From Ruminococcus sp. (GTDB taxonomy: Bacteria; Bacillota; Clostridia; Oscillospirales; Ruminococcaceae): DNA of 52,478 nucleotides. A program made the position numbers and the translations under genes. The stretch covers positions 1-52,478 of the forward strand of contig JAFVFL010000040.1 of the NCBI GenBank assembly GCA_017475555.1, read 5' to 3'. This document shows, piece by piece, positions 44,676 through 52,478 of the stretch. Below the pieces are notes generated by a model that did no database searches, was not told where the DNA came from, and was given only the letters and a program-made list of their open reading frames with translations. The stretch's first letter is position 1. Each line of letters begins with the position of its first letter.

Positions 44676-46000
44676 ATGCTATTAAAAATCTGAGAAGCAA
44701 CCTTGCCATGCTCATTATCTCTGTGATACTTGCGATATTTGTGTGGTTCGCCGTGTCTATGACCCAGTACCCGTCAGTCCAGAAAACCATAGAGCATATC
44801 CCTCTGAGCACTGATATATCGGGAAGTACAGCCTCTGAGAACGGGCTTAGCCTTATCTCGTGCAGCGTTGAGGAGGTAACGGTCGAGCTGCTCGGAAGCC
44901 GTACAGAGGTCGGCAACCTCAACAGCGATAATATCGAGGCGTATCTTGATATGAGCAGCATAAGCACGACAGGCACAAAGAACATAACTATAAAGATCCG
45001 CAGCAGCAGCGGCTACAGCTATGAGGTGCAGTCGGTCTCCCCGTCATCAGCGTCGGTCGTGCTGGACAAGTATGACACAAGAGAATTTGATGTTACGCCG
45101 AGGATACCAAACGTGACCGCCGCCGACGGAAAGGCGATAGACCTTGACGAGGTGACCTGCGACCCGGAAACTGTGCGTATCAACGGCCCGTCAGCACAGC
45201 TTGACAGGATATCCAAAGTATGTGCGGTGTGCAGCAAGACCATGAGCCTTGATTCTGCCTACGTTGCCGCAAGCGACGATATCCAGATATTCACAGAGGA
45301 TAACTCCCTCATGGATCAGTCCATGCTCAAGCTCTCGACCACGAACTTCAATATAAATATCCCCGTCCGGACACAGAAAACAGTCGGGCTTACGGTGGCT
45401 CTTGTCGGAGCACCGAGCGATTTTGACCAGAGCAGCCTGAGCTTCATCTTCTCAGCTGACAGCGTCACCCTCGCTACGAACAACAGCCAGACCGAGATAC
45501 CGGATACGCTTGAAATAGGGAAGATAGTCCTCAGCGAGCTTGACCTTGATTATTCAAAGACGTTCACACTCAGCAACGTCCTTTCATCAAGCGACTATAT
45601 AAACGTATCAGGTCTTGAAACTGTGACAGTAACTCTCGACAGCACGGGACTCGGCAGCATTGAGACGAGCCTTGACCAGAGCCGCATCTCGATAAGCAAT
45701 GCACCGGGCAACAATTACACCTATACAGTCCTCACGCAGAAGCTGCCGGTGAAGATAATCGGCCCGGAGGACGTCATAAAGGAGATAACCCCGGAGGACA
45801 TCATAGCGGACGTAAATCTGCTCAACGCCGACATCACTGCGGATATGTTCAGCTATCCTGCGGCGTTTGACTGCAATTATCCGAATGTATGGATAACGAC
45901 GGATACGAGGGTATCTATCCAGCGGACACAGAATATAACGAGCGGAACGACCTCATACAGCTACGCAGGCAGCAGCACCCAGACAACAGCTGCTGAATAG
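44672..46000 (+). CDS. cdaR: CdaA regulator CdaR (YbbR repeats)
   Basis: A 442-residue protein with one N-terminal helix (about 8-28) and a series of about four extracellular YbbR beta-repeats (for example EVTVELLGSRTEVGNL, FDVTPRIPNV). It binds and controls CdaA. The Ser/Thr-rich C-terminus may sit in the wall. In many Firmicutes glmM follows; here it is absent and a terminator comes instead. Confidence 0.9.
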   Translation: MNAIKNLRSNLAMLIISVILAIFVWFAVSMTQYPSVQKTIEHIPLSTDISGSTASENGLSLISCSVEEVTVELLGSRTEVGNLNSDNIEAYLDMSSISTTGTKNITIKIRSSSGYSYEVQSVSPSSASVVLDKYDTREFDVTPRIPNVTAADGKAIDLDEVTCDPETVRINGPSAQLDRISKVCAVCSKTMSLDSAYVAASDDIQIFTEDNSLMDQSMLKLSTTNFNINIPVRTQKTVGLTVALVGAPSDFDQSSLSFIFSADSVTLATNNSQTEIPDTLEIGKIVLSELDLDYSKTFTLSNVLSSSDYINVSGLETVTVTLDSTGLGSIETSLDQSRISISNAPGNNYTYTVLTQKLPVKIIGPEDVIKEITPEDIIADVNLLNADITADMFSYPAAFDCNYPNVWITTDTRVSIQRTQNITSGTTSYSYAGSSTQTTAAE

Positions 46001-46009
46001 AATTGCAAT

Positions 46010-46045
46010 AACCGGAAGCAGTCACTGATACGTCTGCTTCCGGTT
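46010..46045 (+). terminator. Terminator of the cdaA-cdaR operon
   Basis: A perfect 12-pair stem (AACCGGAAGCAG / CTGCTTCCGGTT) with a 12-base loop, followed by T-run (46044-46047). Confidence 0.85.
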
Positions 46046-46136
46046 TTACTGTTTGTAATATAACAAGCAAAATATACAGAATTTTTATGTATAAACTGTT
46101 ATTTCCGCCAATTATCACCAAACGTTAATAGTTTAT

Positions 46137-46167
46137 TAACAAATGCTGCCGAGTAATATGCTATAAT
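46137..46167 (+). promoter_or_regulatory. Promoter of the dockerin protein at 46215
   Basis: TATAAT (46162-46167) preceded by TGC (extended -10), with a weak TTAACA -35 at a 19-base distance. Confidence 0.55.
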
Positions 46168-46214
46168 TAGTGTGCAGGAATTATATCTGTTTTATCTATG
46201 GGAGGATGATAAAC

Positions 46215-48260
46215 ATGAAGAAAAACAACACAAAGAGACTCAGTGCTGCTGTGCTCAGTGCGGTCATCGCTGCCGCTGCTGTACCAGGCTTCTGCTACGC
46301 AAGTGCTGTGGAGTCTCCCTCGATCGAGCTTGTTGAGGTAAAATCTGCTGCCTCACTGAGCGTAATGAACGGTGAGGATCAGACCGTGTACAGCGAGGCT
46401 CTCTCAAAGTATGCTTCTGACGGCATTACCTCGATCACATTCACTGTCGTTGCTGAGTACGACACAAGCTTCTCTTACGGCTTCGGTATCTCAGTTGACA
46501 AGGACACCAGTGCAGATTACTGGGTAGAGCACAACAAGGACGGCGGCTGGGACGCTAAGGGAAGCGGTTATTCAGTATCCTTAAAGGCAAATACCCCTAC
46601 TGAGATCACGATAGACCTCAGCGACCTTACCCTCACCTACGGTGCGGATTCAAAGTACGAGTTCCGCTGCTACTATTCAGCTCACTGGGACAACTCCGTA
46701 AAGGATATGGTCAACAACACCACAACTCTCCAGTCTGTATCGGTAGGCTCTTCGTCAGCACCCGTTACTACTACTACTGTTGCCGGCGGTACTACTGCTC
46801 CTGCAACTACCACTACGACCACCCCTGAGCGTGAGAACACCTTTGCTAATAACAATAAGCACGCAAACGGACAGAACTGGAGCTTCGTTGACAACGGCGA
46901 CGGCACAGCTACTATATCCGCAACTCTTGCACGCCAGATAGACGGGCTTGATATAGTTCTGACAAAGGGCTATGATGATGACTATTACAAGGCAAATCCG
47001 GACGAGGACGTTCCCGGAGCACCGATAAACAGCCACAAGTTCTCATACAGCGAATTTGGTCTGACTGACGGGGATATAACGATAGAGTCCATAACCTGCG
47101 TTATCGAGCCGTCCGTTGCTATGGATCAGTTCGTATACGGCGGCGGTCTGAGCGTTGAGTACCAGTCTGACGCTGATACAGAGTACGCAAAGGCTTTAGC
47201 TGGTATCGAGGGCAAGGAGAATGCCGGATACTGGTACAACGACATGGGTGAGGAGTCTATCGAGGATTTCGAGGCTCAGGGCGTTGAGTTCCTCGTTGAT
47301 GTGGGCACCGGCGGAAAGCTCTATGATGCAGGCGAGTATATCGAGGCATACTGGGAGGTACCTGCCGGCGTTCAGCCTTACACATCTCTCGGCGATATCT
47401 CATTCCAGTATTGGTGGGGCTGCGACGCTGACGGCGAGGAGGTAGACTCCGTAACGCTGACAAGTGCTGTTCTTACCTACACAAAGACAGTCACAGTTCC
47501 CTACACAAGCTCCGTTGAGACAGCTATAAAGAAGTCCGTTGACTGCACAGGCGACGACGAGGCTAAGAATCTTGAGGTAGCCTACTCTGACCTCGGTATC
47601 GACGAGACTATGGACGTTTACGCAGTCCGCTTCGACATTACTGCAAAGTCCGATATCGGCAAGATGGTATACAATGTTGGTACAAGTGCTGATACAGCTA
47701 AGGAGTGGTTCCAGGAGGACGCTAATTACTGTATGCTCGGTGCAGGCGATACCGTAGAGCTTATGTGGATCGCTCCCCGCACTATCGCTGGTGATGAGGA
47801 GCACGAGAATCTCATCAACTCAACTGAGTACGGCAAGATACAGCTCGGCTACTACTACGGCGAGACTGACGCTATCGAGATAACAAATATCGAGGTATAC
47901 TACGACGTTCCTGAGACTACGACAACAACAACAGTTACCACGACCACAACTACAACTACTACCACAACGACCACTACAACTGAGCCTGCAACAACGACCA
48001 CAGCTGGTCTCAAAGTAACTCTCTGGGGCGATGCTAACGTTGACGGAAAGGTTAATATGGCAGACGCAGTTGCAGTTCTCCAGAACCTTGCAAACAGCGA
48101 GAAGTATCCGGTAAGCGATCAGGGTGCTGTTAATGCTGACGTTGTTGACAACGGCGGCTCACTCACCGGTGTTGACGCTATCGCTATCCAGAAGCTTGAT
48201 GCAGGTGTAATGAAGCAGTCTGACTGCCCGATAACAGCTGCTGAGCTTGACAGCTTCTGA
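46215..48260 (+). CDS. Dockerin protein with tandem CBM-like modules
   Basis: A 681-residue exported protein. The ATG at 46215 follows GGGAGG; an earlier frame has no ribosome site. A signal peptide (1-32) leads to beta-sandwich-like module 1 (about 40-180), a short Thr linker (183-207), module 2 (about 215-420, with SIEDFEAQGVEFLVDVG and GDISFQYWWGC), and module 3 (about 430-565). A Thr-run (568-596) leads to a type I dockerin (597-680) with loops DANVDGKVNMAD and a degenerate VNADVVDNGGSLTG. No catalytic family is seen. Modules 1 and 3 share a layout with DUF5620-like modules of Ruminococcus cellulosomal proteins. Likely a non-catalytic polysaccharide-binding component. Confidence 0.85.
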   Translation: MKKNNTKRLSAAVLSAVIAAAAVPGFCYASAVESPSIELVEVKSAASLSVMNGEDQTVYSEALSKYASDGITSITFTVVAEYDTSFSYGFGISVDKDTSADYWVEHNKDGGWDAKGSGYSVSLKANTPTEITIDLSDLTLTYGADSKYEFRCYYSAHWDNSVKDMVNNTTTLQSVSVGSSSAPVTTTTVAGGTTAPATTTTTTPERENTFANNNKHANGQNWSFVDNGDGTATISATLARQIDGLDIVLTKGYDDDYYKANPDEDVPGAPINSHKFSYSEFGLTDGDITIESITCVIEPSVAMDQFVYGGGLSVEYQSDADTEYAKALAGIEGKENAGYWYNDMGEESIEDFEAQGVEFLVDVGTGGKLYDAGEYIEAYWEVPAGVQPYTSLGDISFQYWWGCDADGEEVDSVTLTSAVLTYTKTVTVPYTSSVETAIKKSVDCTGDDEAKNLEVAYSDLGIDETMDVYAVRFDITAKSDIGKMVYNVGTSADTAKEWFQEDANYCMLGAGDTVELMWIAPRTIAGDEEHENLINSTEYGKIQLGYYYGETDAIEITNIEVYYDVPETTTTTTVTTTTTTTTTTTTTTTEPATTTTAGLKVTLWGDANVDGKVNMADAVAVLQNLANSEKYPVSDQGAVNADVVDNGGSLTGVDAIAIQKLDAGVMKQSDCPITAAELDSF

Positions 48261-48319
48261 TATGATCTGAAGTGCCTCGCACATTCGCAAACTAAAGTTT
48301 GCTCCGTGCGGATCGGCAA

Positions 48320-48353
48320 ATAGCAAACGTCAAAAGATTTTGACGTTTGCTAT
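48320..48353 (+). other. Perfect 16-pair hairpin downstream of the dockerin gene
   Basis: ATAGCAAACGTCAAAA and its exact complement with a GA loop. A neighbouring hairpin (GCAAACT-AA-AGTTTGC, about 48285-48302) uses the same GCAAAC motif. No T-run follows. The 48261-48591 gap also holds the terminator and the next promoter, and no gene. Confidence 0.55.
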
Positions 48354-48412
48354 AAATGCTCTCTGAGAGCAATATAATTCTAAAAGCAAAATAAAATACC
48401 ACGAAATATGGC

Positions 48413-48440
48413 GGCTGCCGGACGTTTTTCTCCGGCAGCT
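48413..48440 (+). terminator. Terminator of the dockerin gene at 46215
   Basis: A ten-pair stem (GGCTGCCGGA / TCCGGCAGCT, one G-T) with an eight-base loop, followed by seven T. Confidence 0.85.
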
Positions 48441-48500
48441 GTTTTTTTGTAGAAATCAACGAATTTGCCGGGACAACGCAAATTTTATGCGAAAAAAGTA

Positions 48501-48529
48501 TTGCAATCATGCTCTATTAGTAGTATAAT
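48501..48529 (+). promoter_or_regulatory. Promoter of the dockerin-M15 gene
   Basis: TTGCAA (48501-48506), a 17-base spacer and TATAAT (48524-48529), the same boxes as at 2500. Confidence 0.75.
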
Positions 48530-48591
48530 AAGAACAGTGATTCTATTATTTCTGGTTTTCCGGAAATAAAATACAGTTTAAAGGAGAAAAA

Positions 48592-51105
48592 ATGAAAATC
48601 AAAAGGCTGATCTCATCCCTGCTGTCACTGACTATCGCTTTCAGTGCAGTACCTCTGGCAGCTCCGGCTGCAAAGGCTGAGACTAAGGATATCGTTTTCA
48701 ATGATGATACCCTTTTCACGGCTGACGTTACATACGCAGAGGGTGACGTCAACGGGGACAAGCTCGTTGATGCAAATGATGCGTCTGAGATACTGTCTGA
48801 GTATTCACTGCTCTCGACCGGCAAAGAACCGAGCTTTACCGCAGCTCAGAGCAAGGCGGCAGACGTGAATCTTGACGGACTTATCGACGCAAATGACTCA
48901 TCACTGATACTTGCTTACTACGCATACGTATCGACCGGCGGCGACCTCACTATCGCCGAGATAAAGGAGCTTCTGCTCAGCGGAGAGATACAGGTGCCAG
49001 TAACGACAACAGCTGCGGCTACGACTGTAACTACGACGGCTACTACAGCTGCAACAACCAAGGCTGCGACTACAGCGGCTACCACGGCTGCTACAACCAA
49101 GGCTGCGACTACAGCGGCTACCACGGCTGCTACAACTAAGGCTGCGACTACAGCGGCTACTACAGCTGCAACAACTAAGGCGGCAACTACGGCAGCTACC
49201 ACGGCTGCGACAACTAAGGCTGCGACTACAGCGGCTTCTACAGCTGCTGCAACTACGGCTGCGACTACAGCTGCTGCAACTACGGCTGCGACTACAGCTG
49301 CAACAACCAAGGCTGCAACTACAACAGCTACTACAGCAGCTACAACTAAGGCGGCAACAACTACAACAGCTGCTCCCACAACTACTACTACCACCACCAC
49401 TACTACAACGACTACAACCACGGAGGCAGCCACTACCACCACCACCGACCCGACTAAGGTCACATCTATCAAGCTCTCAAAAACTGAGCTTAATATCAAT
49501 GTCGGCGAGGGCGGTATATCGTATGTTACTATGCTCCCGAATACTGCCGCTGACAAAAGTGAGATATGGGTCAGCTCCGACCCGACTATCGCTACAGTCG
49601 ATAACGAGGGCTGGGTAGTCGGTCAGAAGGAGGGCACCTGCATTGTCACTGTCACAAGCGTCAACAATCCGGAGGTCAGTGCTGATATCAGAGTAAATGT
49701 CTCCGACCCGTACAAGGTGACAGCGATACGTCTCTCAAAGACCAAGCTGAATATAAAAGTCGGTGAGGGCGATATCTCATACGTCACCATGCTTCCGAGT
49801 ACAGTTACCGACAGATCAGAGCAGTGGAGCAGCTCAGATGAGGAGATAGCGACTGTTGACAGCGAAGGCTGGGTATCAGGTATCAAGCCCGGAACTTGTA
49901 TCGTGACTGTAACGAGCAAAAATAATCCTAAGGTCAAGGCTGAGATAGAGGTAACTGTGTACGATGACAGCACCGCAACTCAGACCAGTGCCACGACCAC
50001 AGCTGTCACAACTGCTACAGAGACAGCTACCACAACTGTCACAACGGCTGACCCCAACAGGGTCGCAGAGATACAGCTTGACAAGTATGAGCTGAACATC
50101 AATCTCTATGAGGGCGATATCTCAATGGTAACTATGCTCCCCAAGACCGCTCCGGACAAGCGTGAGATATGGGAAAGCTCTGATACCTCAGTCGCTACGG
50201 TAGACTGGGAGGGCTGGGTATACGGCACAGGCGTAGGCAGCTGTATCGTTACTGTTACAAGTGTTGACAACCCTGAGGTGAAGGCTGAGATAAAGGTCAA
50301 CGTCACAAGACCGCACGTCACCTCGATATCCCTGTCAACATATGAGCTGAATATCCCCCTGCTTTCGGGCGATATCTCGTATGTTACAATGTACCCGGCA
50401 GGTGCAGACAAGAGTGAGAAATGGGAAAGCTCTGACCCGAGCGTTGCAGTCGTTGACTATGAGGGCTGGGTAGTCGGACTGAAGGACGGCACTTGCACTG
50501 TCACAGTCACCAGTGTTGACAATCCTGAGGTAAAGGCTGAGATAAAGGTCAATGTCGGGCTATACGCAACTAATTACCCCCCCGACCCGCATATTCAGGT
50601 CACTGACGGCGTGACGTACTGCAACGGTGTGCCGATCGTCAACAAGACCTATGGTCTTCCGTCCTCCTACACCGCCGAGCTCGATACATTGGCGTCAAAG
50701 AATTTCAGCAATCTCGTGACCGCTGCGGCAGCTGACGGAGTGAATATCTACATGACCTCCGGCTACAGGTCGTATGACCAGCAGAAGCAGCTCTATGACA
50801 GCTATGTTGCACAGTACGGACAGGCTGAGGCAGACCGCCTCTGCCCACGTCCGGGCTCTGAGCACCAGCTCGGACTTGCGATAGATGTCAATGCTTCAGA
50901 GGGCTCCTCGGAGGCTAAATGGCTTGCAGAGCACGCTCATGAGTACGGCTTTATAATCCGCTATCCGGAGGGCAAGGAGTCCGTCACAGGCTTCGCTTAT
51001 CAGCCGGGACACCTGCGGTATCTTGATACGATAACAGCAACAAGGCTATACAACAGCAAAATGACGCTTGAGGAATACTTCGGGCTGGAATCGGTATATC
51101 CGTAA
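48592..51105 (+). CDS. Dockerin-BIG2-VanY-like (M15B) cell wall protein
   Basis: An 837-residue exported protein. The ATG follows AAAGGAGAAAAA. Signal peptide (1-30), then a complete type I dockerin at the N-terminus (about 46-110; GDVNGDKLVDANDAS and ADVNLDGLIDANDSS), a long Ala/Thr/Lys linker (about 143-285), four BIG2 immunoglobulin-like domains (starting near 290, 376, 491, 576) and a D-alanyl-D-alanine carboxypeptidase domain (about 664-837). Metal ligands H758 and D765 (SEHQLGLAIDV) and H807 are present, and SGYRS is intact, but the usual E-x-W-H is Q804-P-G-H807, so the catalytic Glu is missing. It may bind rather than cut peptidoglycan, linking a dockerin-bearing complex to the wall. 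Confidence 0.9.
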   Translation: MKIKRLISSLLSLTIAFSAVPLAAPAAKAETKDIVFNDDTLFTADVTYAEGDVNGDKLVDANDASEILSEYSLLSTGKEPSFTAAQSKAADVNLDGLIDANDSSLILAYYAYVSTGGDLTIAEIKELLLSGEIQVPVTTTAAATTVTTTATTAATTKAATTAATTAATTKAATTAATTAATTKAATTAATTAATTKAATTAATTAATTKAATTAASTAAATTAATTAAATTAATTAATTKAATTTATTAATTKAATTTTAAPTTTTTTTTTTTTTTTEAATTTTTDPTKVTSIKLSKTELNINVGEGGISYVTMLPNTAADKSEIWVSSDPTIATVDNEGWVVGQKEGTCIVTVTSVNNPEVSADIRVNVSDPYKVTAIRLSKTKLNIKVGEGDISYVTMLPSTVTDRSEQWSSSDEEIATVDSEGWVSGIKPGTCIVTVTSKNNPKVKAEIEVTVYDDSTATQTSATTTAVTTATETATTTVTTADPNRVAEIQLDKYELNINLYEGDISMVTMLPKTAPDKREIWESSDTSVATVDWEGWVYGTGVGSCIVTVTSVDNPEVKAEIKVNVTRPHVTSISLSTYELNIPLLSGDISYVTMYPAGADKSEKWESSDPSVAVVDYEGWVVGLKDGTCTVTVTSVDNPEVKAEIKVNVGLYATNYPPDPHIQVTDGVTYCNGVPIVNKTYGLPSSYTAELDTLASKNFSNLVTAAAADGVNIYMTSGYRSYDQQKQLYDSYVAQYGQAEADRLCPRPGSEHQLGLAIDVNASEGSSEAKWLAEHAHEYGFIIRYPEGKESVTGFAYQPGHLRYLDTITATRLYNSKMTLEEYFGLESVYP
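49060..49254 (+). repeat. 39-base tandem repeat within the linker
   Basis: Five copies of a 39-base unit (KAATTAATTAATT in protein), beginning at 49060, 49099, 49138, 49177 and 49216. Copies differ only at codon third positions and are a likely site of length variation. Confidence 0.85.
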
Positions 51106-51116
51106 ATGTAAAAAAG

Positions 51117-51142
51117 CTCCGTTATCCTTTTGGGTAACGGAG
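51117..51142 (+). terminator. Terminator of the dockerin-M15 gene
   Basis: CTCCGTTATCC pairs with GGGTAACGGAG (one T-G) around a TTTT loop, followed by five T. Confidence 0.85.
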
Positions 51143-51157
51143 TTTTTCGTTCAATTT

Positions 51158-51172
51158 TGTACACAGTGTACA
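51158..51172 (+). promoter_or_regulatory. Palindromic operator candidate TGTACA-CAG-TGTACA
   Basis: A perfect six-base-arm palindrome directly against the -35 box of the next gene. The TACA/TGTA half-sites recall BlaI/MecI operators, though the spacing is different. Confidence 0.5.
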
Positions 51173-51201
51173 TTGACTTATTGACGAATAAATGATATAA
51201 T
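51173..51201 (+). promoter_or_regulatory. Promoter of the secreted protein at 51309
   Basis: TTGACT (51173-51178), a 17-base spacer and TATAAT (51196-51201). The leader to the ATG is about 100 bases and is not obviously coding. Confidence 0.75.
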
Positions 51202-51308
51202 AACTCACAGTAAAAGATTTTCTGTAATCCCCACCTCGCTGAATACCCGCAGCCTTCCGGCAGCAGGTTCATCTCAGCAGAGGTGATATCCCAAAATGAG
51301 GTGACATA

Positions 51309-52286
51309 ATGAAAAAAGAACTGATATCGGCTTGTGCTGTAACTCTGCTCCTCGGCGGTGCGATATCTGCATTTGCCTATCATGCCTATAATATGCCTGA
51401 GCCGGAGCGGAATGAGGATATTTCCGAGCCAGCGACTACGGAGCCGACAACGACTGAGCAGCCGACAGTACCGGCAGAGCGTGAGGTGATCCCCCGGCAG
51501 CTCTCAGCAGCACCAGACCCGGAGACTGCGGAAAAGGCTGATATTTACCACCTAATGCTCAATTCAGTTGACTACTATGACAAAGCCTCCGGGACGGTCA
51601 TTTACCCTTCGGATTCAGTAAACGATGTAAATATCGTGCGTTTCCAGACCTCTATCTCCGAGGGCGATGCGTATTTCAACTACAGCCGCTGCTATGTTGA
51701 CGAGCCAAGAAATATCACGGCGGAGAGCATTGAGGGAGCTGTGCTGGAGGCTAATGAAGACACCTACTACAACAGCGGTGTCTATACGGATATAGACCAT
51801 GCAGCAAAAGAATATTTCACCGGCTTTGACACTCCTTCAACTTTGTCAGACGAGGATATCCCTGACGCTCAAAGATACTATGTTGACAGCGAGGGTGTCG
51901 GTCATTCGACCATGAGAGCTGACCCGACAAAAGTCCCGCTTGCGAGCCGCTGCCTTTTCTCACAGGACTTTGCAATGGGCTATCTGCATGATTTCGACCG
52001 GTGGGAGGTAACTGAGATAACCGAACATTCCGGGCGGCAGTGCTACCACATAAAGGGTCACCCTGATGAAGAATATGGCGAAAAACAGGGAGTTTTCACG
52101 GTTGAGATGTACCTTGATACCCAGACAGGAACGCTCGTGTGGTACGAGGCAGAGGATTCGTTCGGTGATCTGAAGAATTTCCTTTACACCGAGGATCTCA
52201 GATTTGATGATGAAGCAGACCCAGTTAGTGAGTTTGACGGCGTGATCCCCGAAAATTATACCCGTAAAGGCTCGAATAATGATTAA
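51309..52286 (+). CDS. Membrane-anchored extracellular protein of unknown function
   Basis: A 325-residue protein starting MKKELISACAV after GAGGTGACAT. One N-terminal helix (about 5-25) may be a signal anchor. A Glu/Pro/Thr linker (about 30-55) leads to an acidic, Tyr/Asp-rich domain of about 260 residues. The later part (EHSGRQCYHIKGHP...GVFTVEMYLDTQTGTLVWYEA) has the strand order of LolA/RseB-like beta sheets that sense lipids or polypeptides, a weak resemblance only. It stands between a wall-binding protein and the rRNA operon, with its own promoter and palindrome. Confidence 0.7.
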   Translation: MKKELISACAVTLLLGGAISAFAYHAYNMPEPERNEDISEPATTEPTTTEQPTVPAEREVIPRQLSAAPDPETAEKADIYHLMLNSVDYYDKASGTVIYPSDSVNDVNIVRFQTSISEGDAYFNYSRCYVDEPRNITAESIEGAVLEANEDTYYNSGVYTDIDHAAKEYFTGFDTPSTLSDEDIPDAQRYYVDSEGVGHSTMRADPTKVPLASRCLFSQDFAMGYLHDFDRWEVTEITEHSGRQCYHIKGHPDEEYGEKQGVFTVEMYLDTQTGTLVWYEAEDSFGDLKNFLYTEDLRFDDEADPVSEFDGVIPENYTRKGSNND

Positions 52287-52309
52287 TACTACTGTTGTAA
52301 CAGAGCAAA

Positions 52310-52340
52310 AAAGAAGGTCTGCAATTTGCAGACCTTCTTT
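52310..52340 (-). terminator. Terminator of the rRNA operon
   Basis: On the minus strand AAGAAGGTCTGCAA pairs with TTGCAGACCTTCTT, followed by a run of U. It is placed 9 bases after the 5S gene. Confidence 0.85.
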
Positions 52341-52348
52341 CAATTAGT

Positions 52349-52464
<116 letters not shown>

Positions 52465-52478
52465 TAAATTACAGGAAC

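Noticed and set aside
49020..49400. CRISPR-like regular repeats
   Set aside because: Period of 39 bases with no spacers; it encodes an in-frame Ala/Thr linker and no cas genes are near.
48918..49556. 212-residue Val/Ala-rich frame on the minus strand
   Set aside because: Mirror translation of the Ala/Thr linker in the M15 protein.

Overview
The window looks like chromosomal DNA from a cellulosome- or amylosome-forming Ruminococcus-type Firmicute (Oscillospiraceae). The main evidence is three secreted proteins with type I dockerin-like modules and Thr-rich linkers, together with a fused FeoA-FeoB transporter, RicT, CdaA/CdaR, SipW-type signal peptidases and a 5S rRNA. No species is assigned.

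Region 1 (about 1-18.6 kb) is a cell-surface assembly locus, generally less GC-rich than the rest. A plus-strand operon (2576-5387) encodes three TasA/M73-like SipW-dependent proteins and one SipW-type signal peptidase. A facing minus-strand operon (18527 down to 5454) encodes a second SipW peptidase, a large BsaA/TasA-like protein, a small sortase-anchored protein, a class B sortase and a 3015-residue adhesin with many SpaA/CnaB-like domains. A 726-residue InlB-repeat protein (79-2259) diverges from the first operon. Inference: together these export, process and cross-link a pilus or biofilm-matrix fibre.

Region 2 (18.8-28.6 kb, all minus strand) holds a DEAD-box RNA helicase with a 34-residue membrane microprotein behind it. 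Next is a five-gene operon of a glycyl radical enzyme, its activase and an SsuABC/TauABC-type importer, with a near-consensus promoter overlapped at the start site by a perfect palindrome. Two putative cell-surface proteins follow.

Region 3 (28.8-32.6 kb, plus strand) is housekeeping: holB, ricT, queH, a Nif11/NHLP-leader-like microprotein and a YitT-family protein.

Region 4 (32.8-41.7 kb, minus strand) holds an alpha/beta hydrolase split by one amber codon, a ferrous iron operon (FeoA-FeoB fusion plus two small Cys-rich membrane proteins, one with an HMA domain), a palindromic intergenic repeat, a VTC-domain/DUF4956/Cthe_2159-type operon and an SGNH esterase with a degenerate dockerin.

Region 5 (41.8-52.5 kb) begins with two AT-rich palindromic elements in opposite orientation. 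It continues with DUF3343 plus cysteine desulfurase, cdaA-cdaR (c-di-AMP synthesis, behind a structured leader), two large dockerin proteins, an unknown secreted protein, and the 3' end of an rRNA operon (5S, minus strand).
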